This document shows, piece by piece, positions 20,690-29,555 of a DNA stretch of 64,000 nt. The notes under the pieces were generated by a model. The model made no database searches, was not told the origin of the DNA, and saw nothing but the letters and a program-made list of their open reading frames with translations. The position numbers and the translations under genes are program-made. Source of the DNA: Mycolicibacterium madagascariense (GTDB lineage Bacteria; Actinomycetota; Actinomycetes; Mycobacteriales; Mycobacteriaceae); the NCBI RefSeq assembly GCF_010729665.1, contig NZ_AP022610.1, positions 744,001-808,000 of the forward strand. The letters run 5' to 3'. Within the stretch, counting starts at the first letter, position 1, and each line of letters begins with the position of its first letter.

Positions 20690-21367
20690 CTAGAAGGCGG
20701 TGCTCGGGACGTCGGTCTCCGAGCCGAGGACGGCCGCCACGATGCGCTCGGCGACGGCATCGGGGTCCAGTCCGGTCGGTAGCTTGGGCGCCTCGCCCGC
20801 GATCGCGCGGCCCGCGAGACCCGTCTCGGTGTGCGGTGGCCGGACGTCGACGACCCGGACCTTGCGGCGTCGCGCCTCGGTGCGGACGGCGGTGAACAGC
20901 GCCGCGGTTGCCGCCTTCGCCGCCGAGTAGACCGCCATGTTGGGCAGGGGCTTCTCCGCGACCACGGCGCTGATGCCGAGGATCACCCCGCCCGGCGCCA
21001 TGACCGGTAGCGCGGCGCGGATCAGGCGCAGGGGCGCGAGGAAGTCGACGAGCACCAGGTCGTCGACGGTGTCGTCGTCGATGTCGGTCAGCGGACCGAA
21101 CGCCACCACCCCGGCGGCGACGATTAGCCCGTCGAGCCGACCGTGCCGTTCGACGGCCGCGGCCACCATCGAGCGCGCGGCATCCGGCTCGCGCAGGTCG
21201 GCCGGCACGGCGTGCGCGCGGGCCACGTCGAGGGCGGTGAGGGCCTCGCCGGAGCGACCGCTGATCGTCAGCTCGGCCCCGAGGTCCGCCAGCCGCAACG
21301 CGATGCGGGAGCCCAGGGCACCGGTGGCGCCGACGACGAGGAAGGCCTGGCCCGAGAGTTCACTCAC
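20690..21367 (-). CDS. Short-chain dehydrogenase/reductase
   Basis: This 225-residue SDR has the nucleotide motif VGATGALGSR near the N-terminus, DLREPDAA for adenine contact, the catalytic Ser in GGVILGISAV and the YSAAK active site, followed by a C-terminal HTETGLAGRA. The substrate is unknown. The start is taken at GTG 21367 (VSELSGQAF), just ahead of the Rossmann strand; the longer reading to 21478 would overlap the ttfA start and promoter. It is divergent from ttfA and convergent with clpB. Confidence 0.88.
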   Translation of the reverse strand: MSELSGQAFLVVGATGALGSRIALRLADLGAELTISGRSGEALTALDVARAHAVPADLREPDAARSMVAAAVERHGRLDGLIVAAGVVAFGPLTDIDDDTVDDLVLVDFLAPLRLIRAALPVMAPGGVILGISAVVAEKPLPNMAVYSAAKAATAALFTAVRTEARRRKVRVVDVRPPHTETGLAGRAIAGEAPKLPTGLDPDAVAERIVAAVLGSETDVPSTAF

Positions 21368-21463
21368 GGGACCCAGTCTGCGCGTGATCCGCGAGTGAGG
21401 GCTGTGACGCGGTGTGACCCGTTTGTGATCTCTTGGAGTTCGAGCGAACCCCGTACCAACCAG

Positions 21464-21469
21464 TAGGCT
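21464..21469 (+). promoter_or_regulatory. -10 element of ttfA
   Basis: TAGGCT ends 8 bases before ATG 21478, so the transcript should be leaderless or nearly so; no ribosome site is seen. Confidence 0.5.
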
Positions 21470-21477
21470 AGGGCGCA

Positions 21478-22284
21478 ATGGTCCCGCTCTGGTTCACGCT
21501 GTCCGCTCTCTGTTTCGTGGGGGCGGCCGTACTTCTGTACATCGACCTCGACAAACGTCGCGGCCTGGGCAGACGTCGCAAGTCGTGGGCCAAGTCGCAC
21601 GGCTTCGACTACGAGAGCGAATCCGACGAGATCGTCAAGCGCTGGAAGCGCGGCGTGATGTCCACCGTCGGCGACGTGTCCGCCAAGAACGTGGTCCTCG
21701 GCCAGATCCGCGGCGAGGCCGTCTTCATCTTCGACCTCGAGGACGTGGCCACCGTCATCGCGCTGCACCGCAAGGTGGGCACCAACGTCGTCGTCGACGT
21801 CCGGCTGAAGGACATCAAGGAGCCGCGCGAGAGCGACATCTGGCTGCTGGGCGCCATCGGCCCGCGGATGGTGTACTCCACCAACCTCGACGCCGCCCGC
21901 CGGGCCTGCGACCGCCGCATGGTGACCTTCGCGCACGCGGCCCCCGACTGCGCCGAGATCATGTGGAACGAGCAGCACTGGACGCTGGTCAGCATGCCCA
22001 TCACCAGCACCCGCGCGCAGTGGGACGAGGGGTTGCTGACCGTCCGGCAGTTCAACGACCTCCTGCGCGTGCTGCCGCCCATCCCGCAGCCAGGACAGAA
22101 CGGCGTCGCCGGTCAGGCGATCGCCCGCCGCGGTGGCTCGCCCAGCCGGCCCCTCGCCGCGCGTCCCGCCGAACTCCCCGCCGGCCGCAGCGATGCGCCT
22201 CCCGGTCGTGGCGACGTCGGCCGCTTCACCCAGCAGCGACCGCCGGTCCGCAACGGCCGGCAGTCCGCGCACTACCAGCGGTAG
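21478..22284 (+). CDS. ttfA: Trehalose monomycolate transport factor A
   Basis: This 268-residue membrane-anchored protein has one N-terminal transmembrane helix (about 3-20) followed by a basic KRRGLGRRRKSW stretch. A conserved cytoplasmic domain (about 35-200) includes EAVFIFDLEDVATVIALH and EIMWNEQHWTLVSMPI, and the tail is disordered and rich in Pro and Arg. Sequence type and position beside clpB match M. tuberculosis Rv0383c / M. smegmatis TtfA, an essential partner of MmpL3 needed to move trehalose monomycolate to the outer membrane at the growing pole. ATG 21478 follows a leaderless-type promoter. Confidence 0.88.
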   Translation: MVPLWFTLSALCFVGAAVLLYIDLDKRRGLGRRRKSWAKSHGFDYESESDEIVKRWKRGVMSTVGDVSAKNVVLGQIRGEAVFIFDLEDVATVIALHRKVGTNVVVDVRLKDIKEPRESDIWLLGAIGPRMVYSTNLDAARRACDRRMVTFAHAAPDCAEIMWNEQHWTLVSMPITSTRAQWDEGLLTVRQFNDLLRVLPPIPQPGQNGVAGQAIARRGGSPSRPLAARPAELPAGRSDAPPGRGDVGRFTQQRPPVRNGRQSAHYQR

Positions 22285-22309
22285 CCGCGGCGCCCCGCGG
22301 GTGCTGAGT

Positions 22310-22315
22310 TAGCCT
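22310..22315 (+). promoter_or_regulatory. -10 element of SDR gene, leaderless
   Basis: TAGCCT ends 6 bases before ATG 22322. This gives the SDR-lipoprotein-methyltransferase operon its own start. Confidence 0.5.
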
Positions 22316-22321
22316 GGCGGC

Positions 22322-23098
22322 ATGTCCCGGCCCGTCGCACTCATCACCGGACCGACCTCCGGCCTCGGCGAAGGCTTCGCCCGTCGCTACGCCTCCGATG
22401 GCTACGACCTGGTCCTCGTTGCCCGCGACGTCGAGCGCCTCGAGCGACTGGCCGAGGAGCTGCGGGCCCACGCGGGGGTGGACGTCGAGGTGCTCGTCGC
22501 CGACCTGGCCAAGGCCGACGACCGGGTCACGGTGGCCGATCGGCTGGCCGCCGGCGTGCGGGTCCTGGTGAACAACGCGGGGTTCGGCACGTCGGGCGAG
22601 TTCTGGAGCGCCGACCTGGCCATGCTGCAGTCGCAGCTCGACGTCAACGTCACCGCCGTCATGGCGCTGACGCACGCCGCGCTGCCCCCGATGCTCGCCA
22701 CCCGTGCGGGCACCGTCATCAACGTGGCCAGCGTCGCGGGACTGCTGCCCGGTCGCGGGTCGACGTACTCGGCGTCAAAGGCATGGGTGATCTCGTTCTC
22801 CGAGGGGCTCGCCAACGGACTCGACGGCACGGGCGTCGGCGTGCACGTGGTGTGCCCCGGTTTCGTGCGGACCGAGTTCCACGCGCGCGCGGGCATCGAC
22901 ATGGAGGGCACCCCCTCGGCGTTCTGGCTCGAGGTGGACGACGTCGTCACCGACTGCCTCGCCAACGTCGCCAAGGGCAGCGTGGTGATCGTTCCCGGGC
23001 TGCAGTACAAGGTGCTGACGACCGCCGCGCGGGTGGTGCCGCGGAGTCTGGTGCGGGCGGCGACCAAGGTGGTCGGGCGCGGCCGCGGACGCACCTGA
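22322..23098 (+). CDS. Short-chain dehydrogenase/reductase (DltE/YqjQ-like)
   Basis: This 258-residue SDR has the cofactor motif TGPTSGLGEGFAR with Pro-Thr in the glycine-rich loop, NNAGFGTSG, catalytic Ser in INVASVAGL and YSASKAW, and a C-terminal extension ending in a basic tail VVGRGRGRT. It belongs to the classical SDR subgroup often annotated as ketoacyl reductase-like; the substrate is unknown. Its TGA is followed directly by the GTG of the next gene, with no spacing. In M. tuberculosis the gene next to ttfA is pyrE (recalled), so this SDR sits where pyrE would be expected. Confidence 0.88.
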   Translation: MSRPVALITGPTSGLGEGFARRYASDGYDLVLVARDVERLERLAEELRAHAGVDVEVLVADLAKADDRVTVADRLAAGVRVLVNNAGFGTSGEFWSADLAMLQSQLDVNVTAVMALTHAALPPMLATRAGTVINVASVAGLLPGRGSTYSASKAWVISFSEGLANGLDGTGVGVHVVCPGFVRTEFHARAGIDMEGTPSAFWLEVDDVVTDCLANVAKGSVVIVPGLQYKVLTTAARVVPRSLVRAATKVVGRGRGRT

Positions 23099-23977
23099 GT
23101 GCGCGCACTCGTCGGCCTGCTGCTGGCGCTGGTCCTCGTCGCGTGCTCGGACAGTCCGCCGCCGAGCCCGTACGCCACCACGGGCGCGAAGATCGGCGAC
23201 GCGCTGTCGGTGCTCGGGTGGCACGTCACCGCGGCCAACCTCCGCTTCGACGGTGACTACGTCCTCGTCGACGTCGACGCGTCGGCCGCGAACGGCCAGC
23301 ACGCCAGGGCCGACGCGCTGAGGTTCGGTCTCTACGGTGCGCTCGCGCATCCGATCGAGAGCACCGCGGTCGGCAGCTGCTCGGGCGTCACCAGTCTCGA
23401 CGTCCAGCCCGCCGCGTCGCCGAATCCCGAAAAGCTCTCCGGCACAGTGTGTTTGGGCCCGCTGCGGGACCAGACGCAGGTGCGCGGGGTGTACGTGTAC
23501 TCACCGCAGGACCGCATCCCCGGCACCATCGCCGCCTACGGCGCGTCGTTCCCCGTCGGGTTGAGCCAGACCAGCGACTCCGAGACCGGCCTGGTGCTGA
23601 AGTCCACCAGCGTCGACGCGTTCGACGCCGACGGGTCGCAGCTCACGCCCGCGGTGTTGGGCGAGCCCACCGCCTTCCGCGGCAACGGCTACATGCTGCT
23701 CGGCCTCGACGTCAGCGGGCTGGCCTCGCGCTACCGCGACGACTCGATCCGGCGCGGCGGGCCACTGATGCTGCAGATCACCCCGACGCTGCCGGGCAAG
23801 GGGCTGTCCTACGCGTGCTCGGCGTACGGCGCGTCGATGCTGGTGCTGCCCGACTCGTCGCTCGACGCCGTCTCGGTGCGCGGATCGCTGTGCAGTCAGG
23901 GCGAGATCAACCAGGCGCTGCTGTATGCCACGGTCGCCGTCGTCGGCACCCACGCCGCGCTGTGGACGACCAGGTGA
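23099..23977 (+). CDS. Conserved mycobacterial lipoprotein of unknown function
   Basis: This 292-residue protein has a short lipoprotein signal (LLLALVLVACSDS, lipidated Cys about residue 16) and an all-beta-looking exported part with cysteines in GSCSGVTSL, SGTVCLGPL, SYACSAYG and GSLCSQG that could make two disulfides. I do not recognise a domain. It probably corresponds to Rv0381c by position. It starts with GTG immediately after the SDR stop and overlaps the methyltransferase GTG by 4 bases, so all three are one transcript. Confidence 0.75.
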   Translation: MRALVGLLLALVLVACSDSPPPSPYATTGAKIGDALSVLGWHVTAANLRFDGDYVLVDVDASAANGQHARADALRFGLYGALAHPIESTAVGSCSGVTSLDVQPAASPNPEKLSGTVCLGPLRDQTQVRGVYVYSPQDRIPGTIAAYGASFPVGLSQTSDSETGLVLKSTSVDAFDADGSQLTPAVLGEPTAFRGNGYMLLGLDVSGLASRYRDDSIRRGGPLMLQITPTLPGKGLSYACSAYGASMLVLPDSSLDAVSVRGSLCSQGEINQALLYATVAVVGTHAALWTTR

Positions 23978-24615
23978 ACGAGCCCGGTCCCACCGAGTGG
24001 GGGACGGGGCCCGGCGTCGGCCCGTGGGACGGCCCCCTGCCGGACGACGACCGCTACGACCCGGAGCTCCTGCGCGACGGCGACACCCGCAACGTCGTCG
24101 ACGCCTACCGCTACTGGACCAGGGCCGCCATCGTCGCCGACATCGACCGCCGCAGGCACCCCCTGCACGTCGCGATCGAGAACTTCGGCAACGACGCCAA
24201 CATCGGCACGGTCGTGCGGACGGCCAACGCCTTCGCCGTCGACACCGTGCACATCGTCGGCAAGCGTCGCTGGAATCGCCGCGGCGCCATGGTCACCGAC
24301 CGCTACCAGCGGCTGCGCCACCACGCCACCACCGAGGACCTGCTCGCCTTCGCCGCGGAGGCGGGGCTCGAGGTCGTCGCGGTCGACAACGTGCCCGGGG
24401 CCGTTCCCCTCGAACGCACCCGGCTGCCGCGGCACTGCCTGCTGATCTTCGGGCAGGAGGGCCCCGGCATCACCGATGCGGCGCGCCTCGGCGCCGCGAC
24501 GACGGTGTCGATCGCGCAGTTCGGTTCGACGCGCAGCATCAACGCCGCGGTGGCGGCCGGCATCGCCATGCACGCCTGGATCATGGCGCATGCCGACACA
24601 TCTCAGGCCTGGTAG
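23974..24615 (+). CDS. SpoU/TrmH-family RNA 2'-O-methyltransferase
   Basis: This 213-residue SPOUT methyltransferase adds a methyl group to ribose in tRNA or rRNA using S-adenosylmethionine. The three family motifs are ENFGNDANIGTVVRTANAF (motif 1), LLIFGQEGPGI (motif 2) and IAQFGSTRSINAAVAAGI (motif 3), the last forming the trefoil knot. The start is GTG 23974, overlapping the lipoprotein stop as GTGA; the longer reading upstream is the wrong frame of that gene. The target RNA cannot be told from sequence. Confidence 0.92.
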   Translation: MNEPGPTEWGTGPGVGPWDGPLPDDDRYDPELLRDGDTRNVVDAYRYWTRAAIVADIDRRRHPLHVAIENFGNDANIGTVVRTANAFAVDTVHIVGKRRWNRRGAMVTDRYQRLRHHATTEDLLAFAAEAGLEVVAVDNVPGAVPLERTRLPRHCLLIFGQEGPGITDAARLGAATTVSIAQFGSTRSINAAVAAGIAMHAWIMAHADTSQAW

Positions 24616-24637
24616 GGCAGGATCGGAGCCACCAGGC

Positions 24638-24652
24638 GAGCGAAGCGACGGG
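24638..24652 (+). repeat. Short interspersed motif GAGCGAAGCGACGGG, copy 1
   Basis: This 15-base string lies between the methyltransferase and GH76 genes, and its last bases run into the ribosome site GGAAGAG of GH76. It differs by one base from a copy inside the PurT-like gene (42552-42566). Confidence 0.5.
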
Positions 24653-24660
24653 AAGAGTCA

Positions 24661-25779
24661 ATGGATCAGCTGTGGGCCAACCGTGCGGCCAGTGCGGAAG
24701 CCGCGATCGCCGCGAGGCACTACCGGAAGCTGTGGCGGCTGCCCGGCACCCAGCTCGGCGTCTGCGCCTGGCCGCCCACGAAGCGGGACCTGGCCTTCGG
24801 TAGCTGGAACTACTGGTGGCAGGCGCATCTGCTGGACTGTCTGGTGGACGCCCAGCTCCGCGATCCCCAGCCCGAGCGCAAGGCCACCATCGAGCACCAG
24901 ATCCGCGGCCACCACTGGCGCAACACGCTGCGCTGGACCAACGACTACTACGACGACATGGCGTGGCTGGCGCTGGCCCTGGAACGCGCGGGCCGCCTCG
25001 CCGGCGTCGAGCATCCCAAGGCGCTGGACACCCTGGCCCAGCAGTTCCTCAACGCGTGGGTACCGGAGGATGGCGGCGGCATTCCGTGGCGCAAGCAGGA
25101 CCAGTTCTTCAATGCGCCCGCCAACGGTCCCGCCGGCATCTTCCTGGCGCGCCACGACCGGCTGCGCCGCGCCCAGCAGATGGCCGACTGGATCGACGGC
25201 ACGCTGATCGACCCCGAGACCGGCCTGGTGTTCGACGGCATCAAGGGCGGTTCGCTGGTGCGGGCGCAGTACACCTACTGCCAGGGCGTCGTGCTGGGGC
25301 TCGAGGTCGAACTCGCCGCCCGCACCCAGGACGATCGCCACGCCGCGCGGGTGCACCGGTTGGTCAAGGCCGTCCACGACCACATGGCGCCCGGCGGCGT
25401 CATCGCCGGTGCGGGTGGCGGCGATGGCGGCCTGTTCGCCGGAATTCTGGCGCGCTACCTGGCGCTGGTCGCGACCACGCTGCTGGGGAGCACCCCCGAC
25501 GACGTCGAAACGCGTGCGACGGCAAGGACTTTGGTGCTCACGTCGGCGGAGTCGGCGTGGGACGACCGGCAGACCGTCGACGGCCTGCCGCTGTTCGCCG
25601 CGTTCTGGGACCGCGCCGCCGAGATCCCCAGGGCCGGCGGTCAGGACGCGCAGTTCGTCGAGGGCGCGGTCAACGCCTCCGAGACGCCGGAACGCGATCT
25701 GTCGGTACAGCTTTCGGGCTGGATGCTGATGGAGGCGGCGCACACGCTCGCCGAGTCCGAAGGGGAGGATGCGCAATGA
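24661..25779 (+). CDS. Glycoside hydrolase family 76 protein
   Basis: This 372-residue (alpha/alpha)6 barrel protein has the GH76 catalytic pair Asp98-Asp99 in NDYYDDMAWLALAL. Other conserved stretches are GGIPWRKQDQFFNAPANGP and the C-terminal half with GGDGGLFAGILARYL. GH76 enzymes are endo-alpha-1,6-mannanases; in mycobacteria possible targets are lipomannan-type glycans. No signal peptide is present, so a cytosolic or unassigned role must be considered. ATG 24661 follows GGAAGAG. Its stop overlaps the acetoacetyl-CoA synthetase start by 4 bases. It corresponds to Rv0365c by order. Confidence 0.88.
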   Translation: MDQLWANRAASAEAAIAARHYRKLWRLPGTQLGVCAWPPTKRDLAFGSWNYWWQAHLLDCLVDAQLRDPQPERKATIEHQIRGHHWRNTLRWTNDYYDDMAWLALALERAGRLAGVEHPKALDTLAQQFLNAWVPEDGGGIPWRKQDQFFNAPANGPAGIFLARHDRLRRAQQMADWIDGTLIDPETGLVFDGIKGGSLVRAQYTYCQGVVLGLEVELAARTQDDRHAARVHRLVKAVHDHMAPGGVIAGAGGGDGGLFAGILARYLALVATTLLGSTPDDVETRATARTLVLTSAESAWDDRQTVDGLPLFAAFWDRAAEIPRAGGQDAQFVEGAVNASETPERDLSVQLSGWMLMEAAHTLAESEGEDAQ

Positions 25780-27728
25780 CGTCGGCCGATCTGTTGACGG
25801 GCAGCTGGGCGCCCGATCAGGACACCATCGACGCCGCCAATCTCACCCGCTTCCTGGCCTGGTTGGCCGACACCGGCCGCGGCCAGTTCGACGACTATCA
25901 CGCGCTGTGGACGGCGTCCGTCGCCGACCTCGAATGGTTCTGGGAGGCGGTGTGGACGTTCTTCGACGTCGCCGCCGAGACCGCGCCGACCGCGACGCTC
26001 GCCAGCACGGAAATGCCTGGTGCGCAATGGTTTCCCGGTGCAACCCTCAACTACGTCACGCAGGCGTTCCGGCACGCCACCGACGCCCGGCCCGCCATGG
26101 TGGCCGCGGGTGAGGACGGCTCCACGGAGTGGTCGTGGGCACGCCTGCGCGCGGAGACGGCGGCGTTCGCCGCCTACCTGCGCAGCGTCGGGGTCGGACC
26201 CGGCGACCGCGTCGTCGGGTATCTCCCCAACGTAGGGGAGGCCGTCGTCGCGTTCCTGGGCGCCGCGAGCGTCGGGGCGACGTGGGCGGTGTGCAACCAG
26301 GACCTCGCCGTCAGCGGCGTCGTCGCCCGCCTGGGCCAGCTGGAGCCGAAGGTACTGGTCGCCAGCGACGGGTCGGTCTACGCGGGCAAGTCCCGCGCCC
26401 GCCATGCCGAGATCGACGAAATCCGTTCTGCCCTCACCACATTGACGGCGACGGTGGTGGTGCCGCGGCTGGGGGAGCCGGTCGAGGGAGCCGTCACGTG
26501 GGCGGAGGTGCTCGAACGCGGCGCGGGGGCTGAGCTCGACGTCACCGCCGTCGCCTTCGACCATCCGCTGTGGGTGCTGTTCTCCTCGGGTACGACGGGC
26601 ACGCCGAAGGGCATCGTGCACGGACACGGCGGAGTGCTGCTCGAACAGCTGAAATACCTGACCCTGCAACTGGATCTGACGCCGGAGGATCGCTTCCTGT
26701 GGCAGTCCAGCACCAGCTGGATGATGTGGAACATGCTGGTGTCGGGGCTGCTCGTCGGCGCGACGATCGTGCTCTACGACGGCAGTCCCACCTACGGTCG
26801 CACCGACTACCTCTGGCAGGTGGCAGCCGAGCACGGCGTGACGGTCCTCGGCGCCGGCGCGGGCTACTGGTTGGCGTGTGCGAAGGAGGAGCTGCACCCC
26901 GGTCGGGACCATTCGCTGGCGGCGCTGCGGACGATCGGCTCGACGGGTTCGCCCCTGCCCGCCTCCGGCTTTCGTTGGTTGCAGGAGGGCATCGGGCGGC
27001 CGGTGCCGGTGTTCTCGATGAGCGGCGGGACGGACGTGGTGACGGCGTTCATCGGCGGCTGCCCGCTGGTGCCGATTCGGGCCGGTGAGCTCAACGTCGT
27101 CTGCCTCGGCGTGCAGGCCGAGGCCTGGGTCGACGGCAGGCCCGTCGTGAACGAGGCGGGCGAGCTGGTGATCACCCAGCCGATGCCGTCGATGCCCGTC
27201 TTCTTCTGGAACGACGACGACGGCGAGAAATACCGCGCGGCGTACTTCGACAAGTACCCCGGGGTGTGGTGCCACGGCGACTGGATCACCGTCACCGACC
27301 GGAATTCGGTCGTCGTGCACGGCCGTTCGGATGCCACGCTGAACCGCGGCGGCGTGAGGATGGGCAGCGCCGAGGTCTACGACGCCGTCGAGGGGATGCC
27401 CGAGATCCAGGACTGCCTCGTCGTCGGCGTCGAGCTGCCCGACGGTGGCTACTGGATGCCGCTGTTCGTCGCGTGCGCCGACGGCGAGCACCTCGGCGAC
27501 GAGCTGCGCTCCCGCATCGTCGCGGCGATCCGCGCCGGCGCGTCGCCGCGGCACGTCCCCGACGACGTCATCGAGGTGTCCGGCATCCCGCGCACCATGA
27601 CGGGCAAGCGCCTGGAGATCCCGATCAAGCGAATCCTGCTCGGCGCCAAGCCCTTCGACGTGCTCACCCCGTCGGCGGTGGACCGGCCCGAGCTGCTCGC
27701 CGAGTTCGAGGGGCACGCCCGCACGTGA
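25776..27728 (+). CDS. Acetoacetate-CoA ligase (acetoacetyl-CoA synthetase)
   Basis: This 650-residue acyl-adenylate enzyme activates acetoacetate to acetoacetyl-CoA with ATP. It has the AMP-binding P-loop SSGTTGTPKGIVHGHGG (about residue 267), the WQSSTSWMMWNMLVSGLLVG stretch typical of this family, GVWCHGDW, GRSDATLNRGGVRMGSAEVY, and the acylation Lys near the end in MTGKRLEIPIK. Length and the N-terminal GAQWFPGATLNYV agree with the family. ATG 25776 overlaps GH76 (ATGA) and the stop overlaps nhaA (GTGA). It would let ketone bodies or leucine-derived acetoacetate enter central metabolism. Confidence 0.93.
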   Translation: MTSADLLTGSWAPDQDTIDAANLTRFLAWLADTGRGQFDDYHALWTASVADLEWFWEAVWTFFDVAAETAPTATLASTEMPGAQWFPGATLNYVTQAFRHATDARPAMVAAGEDGSTEWSWARLRAETAAFAAYLRSVGVGPGDRVVGYLPNVGEAVVAFLGAASVGATWAVCNQDLAVSGVVARLGQLEPKVLVASDGSVYAGKSRARHAEIDEIRSALTTLTATVVVPRLGEPVEGAVTWAEVLERGAGAELDVTAVAFDHPLWVLFSSGTTGTPKGIVHGHGGVLLEQLKYLTLQLDLTPEDRFLWQSSTSWMMWNMLVSGLLVGATIVLYDGSPTYGRTDYLWQVAAEHGVTVLGAGAGYWLACAKEELHPGRDHSLAALRTIGSTGSPLPASGFRWLQEGIGRPVPVFSMSGGTDVVTAFIGGCPLVPIRAGELNVVCLGVQAEAWVDGRPVVNEAGELVITQPMPSMPVFFWNDDDGEKYRAAYFDKYPGVWCHGDWITVTDRNSVVVHGRSDATLNRGGVRMGSAEVYDAVEGMPEIQDCLVVGVELPDGGYWMPLFVACADGEHLGDELRSRIVAAIRAGASPRHVPDDVIEVSGIPRTMTGKRLEIPIKRILLGAKPFDVLTPSAVDRPELLAEFEGHART

Positions 27729-29545
27729 CCGCGGCAGCACCGCGCGCACCCAGCCGGTTCGGTCGCCGCCCCACCGCCGTCCGCAGCGGCGAGAACATCG
27801 CCGCGGCCCTGCTCCTCGCGTTCACCGTCATCGCCATCGTCTGGGCCAATTCGCCATGGGCGCATGGCTATTCGGCGTTCTGGGGCACCGAGGTGGGGCT
27901 GCGGTTCGGCGACCACCATGCCGAGCTGAGCGTGCAGCACCTCGTCAACGACGGCCTGATGACGTTCTTCTTCTTCATCGTCGGCCTCGAGGTGAAGAGC
28001 CAGTTCACCATCGGCGAGCTCACCGATCGTGCGCGCGCGGCGGTGCCCGTCATCGCCGCACTGGCGGGCCTGCTGCTCCCGGCCGTCGTCTTCCTGCTGT
28101 TCAACCCGTCGGGGGAGGACGCGCGGGCGTGGGGCACGGTGATCTCGACCGACACCGCGTTCCTGGTGGGCGCGCTCGCGATCATCGGGCCCACGTGTCC
28201 GGCCCGGCTGCGGACCTTCCTGCTGACCCTGGCCGTGGTCGACGACGTCGGCGCGCTGCTGGTGATCGCGCTGTTCTACTCCGATCACGTTCGCGTCCTT
28301 CCGCTCGTCGTCGCGGCCGCACTCATCGGCGCCCTCGCCGCGGTCCGCCGGCTGCCGATGGGTCGCGGTCCCGCCTACTCCGTGCTGGCGTTCGGTCTGT
28401 GGCTGGCGTTGCTGCTGGGCGGGGTGCACCCGACGCTCGCGGGTGTCGCAGTGGCACTGCTGATTCCGGTGTTCACGCCCGAACGCCGACGGGTGGAGGA
28501 GGCCGTCGAGGTCATCCGCGCGTTCCGGCAGTCACCCAATTCGGAGTACGCCCGCGCCGCCACGCGCAGTCTGCGCGATTCGATCTCGATCAACGAACGT
28601 CTGCAGACCGGCTTCGGCCCGTACGTCTCCTACCTGGTGCTGCCGGTGTTCGCCCTGGCCAACGCGGGCGTGCACCTCGACGGCGCGACCGTCGCGGCGG
28701 CACTGCACTCGCCGCTGACCTGGGGTGTGGTGGCCGGTCTGGTGATCGGCAAGTTCGTCGGCATCGCGGGGGCCACCGCGGTGGTGCGCGCGACGGGTCT
28801 CGGGGTGCTCGCACCCGGGCTGACGCTGCGCCGGGTCGCCGGTGGCGCCGCGCTGTCCGGCATCGGATTCACCATCTCGCTGTTCATCATCGACCTCGCC
28901 ATCGCCGACCCCGCGAAGCAGGACCAGGCGCGCGTCGGGGTGCTCGCCGCGTCGGTGCTGGCGCTGCTGCTCGGCTGGGCGACGTTCCAGGTGACCGACC
29001 GGCTCAGTCCGCCGGTGTCGGTCGGGCAGACCCTGATTCGCGACGTCGACCCCAAGCGAGATCACCTGCGGGGCAACCCGAATGCCGCGCTGACCCTCGT
29101 CGAGTACGGCGACTTCGAATGCCCGTTCTGCAGCCGGGCGACCGGCTCCATCGACGAGGTGCGCGCCTACTTCGGTGACGACCGGCTGCGCTACGTGTGG
29201 CGGCACCTGCCGCTGGAGCGCGTCCACCCGCACGCCGTCGACGCGGCCAGGGCCAGCGAGGCGGCGGCCCTGCAGGGTCGGTTCTTCGAGATGGCCGTCA
29301 CGATGTTCGAGTACCAGGACGAACTCGAGATGGAACACATCTACCGCTACGCCGACGGCATCGGCCTCGACATCGAGCGGTTCGAGGAGGACCTGCACTC
29401 CGCGAGGGTGCTGCACCGGGTGGACGACGACGCCCAGGACGCCGAGCTGATGGATCTCGGTGCGACGCCGACGTTCTTCGTCAACGGGCAGCGACACCGC
29501 GGCCCGTGGGATGCGGCGAGTCTGATTCGCGCGCTGGAGGCTTAG
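27725..29545 (+). CDS. nhaA: NhaA Na+/H+ antiporter fused to a DsbA-like thioredoxin domain
   Basis: This 606-residue fusion has an N-terminal NhaA antiporter (about 20-425) with Asp143 in STDTAFL, the ion-binding pair Asp173-Asp174 in AVVDDVGA and Lys343 in IGKFVG. A DsbA-like thioredoxin domain (about 435-606) has the redox motif CPFC (466-469) and the cis-Pro region GATPTFFVNG. NhaA exchanges Na+ for H+; the added domain may couple redox state to activity or simply work as a disulfide enzyme. Similar fusions exist in other actinobacteria. The start is GTG 27725, overlapping the ligase stop by 4 bases. Confidence 0.92.
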   Translation: MTAAAPRAPSRFGRRPTAVRSGENIAAALLLAFTVIAIVWANSPWAHGYSAFWGTEVGLRFGDHHAELSVQHLVNDGLMTFFFFIVGLEVKSQFTIGELTDRARAAVPVIAALAGLLLPAVVFLLFNPSGEDARAWGTVISTDTAFLVGALAIIGPTCPARLRTFLLTLAVVDDVGALLVIALFYSDHVRVLPLVVAAALIGALAAVRRLPMGRGPAYSVLAFGLWLALLLGGVHPTLAGVAVALLIPVFTPERRRVEEAVEVIRAFRQSPNSEYARAATRSLRDSISINERLQTGFGPYVSYLVLPVFALANAGVHLDGATVAAALHSPLTWGVVAGLVIGKFVGIAGATAVVRATGLGVLAPGLTLRRVAGGAALSGIGFTISLFIIDLAIADPAKQDQARVGVLAASVLALLLGWATFQVTDRLSPPVSVGQTLIRDVDPKRDHLRGNPNAALTLVEYGDFECPFCSRATGSIDEVRAYFGDDRLRYVWRHLPLERVHPHAVDAARASEAAALQGRFFEMAVTMFEYQDELEMEHIYRYADGIGLDIERFEEDLHSARVLHRVDDDAQDAELMDLGATPTFFVNGQRHRGPWDAASLIRALEA

Positions 29546-29548
29546 AGT
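29543..29548 (+). promoter_or_regulatory. -10 element of the LLM oxidoreductase gene, leaderless
   Basis: TAGAGT overlaps the nhaA stop codon and ends 7 bases before GTG 29556. The next gene can therefore be transcribed on its own despite the 10-base gap. Confidence 0.5.
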
Positions 29549-29555
29549 CGCAGGC

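Noticed and set aside
24816..25775. Upstream extension of the acetoacetyl-CoA synthetase frame
   Set aside because: It overlaps GH76 in another frame; the ligase N-terminus and the ATGA junction set the start at 25776.
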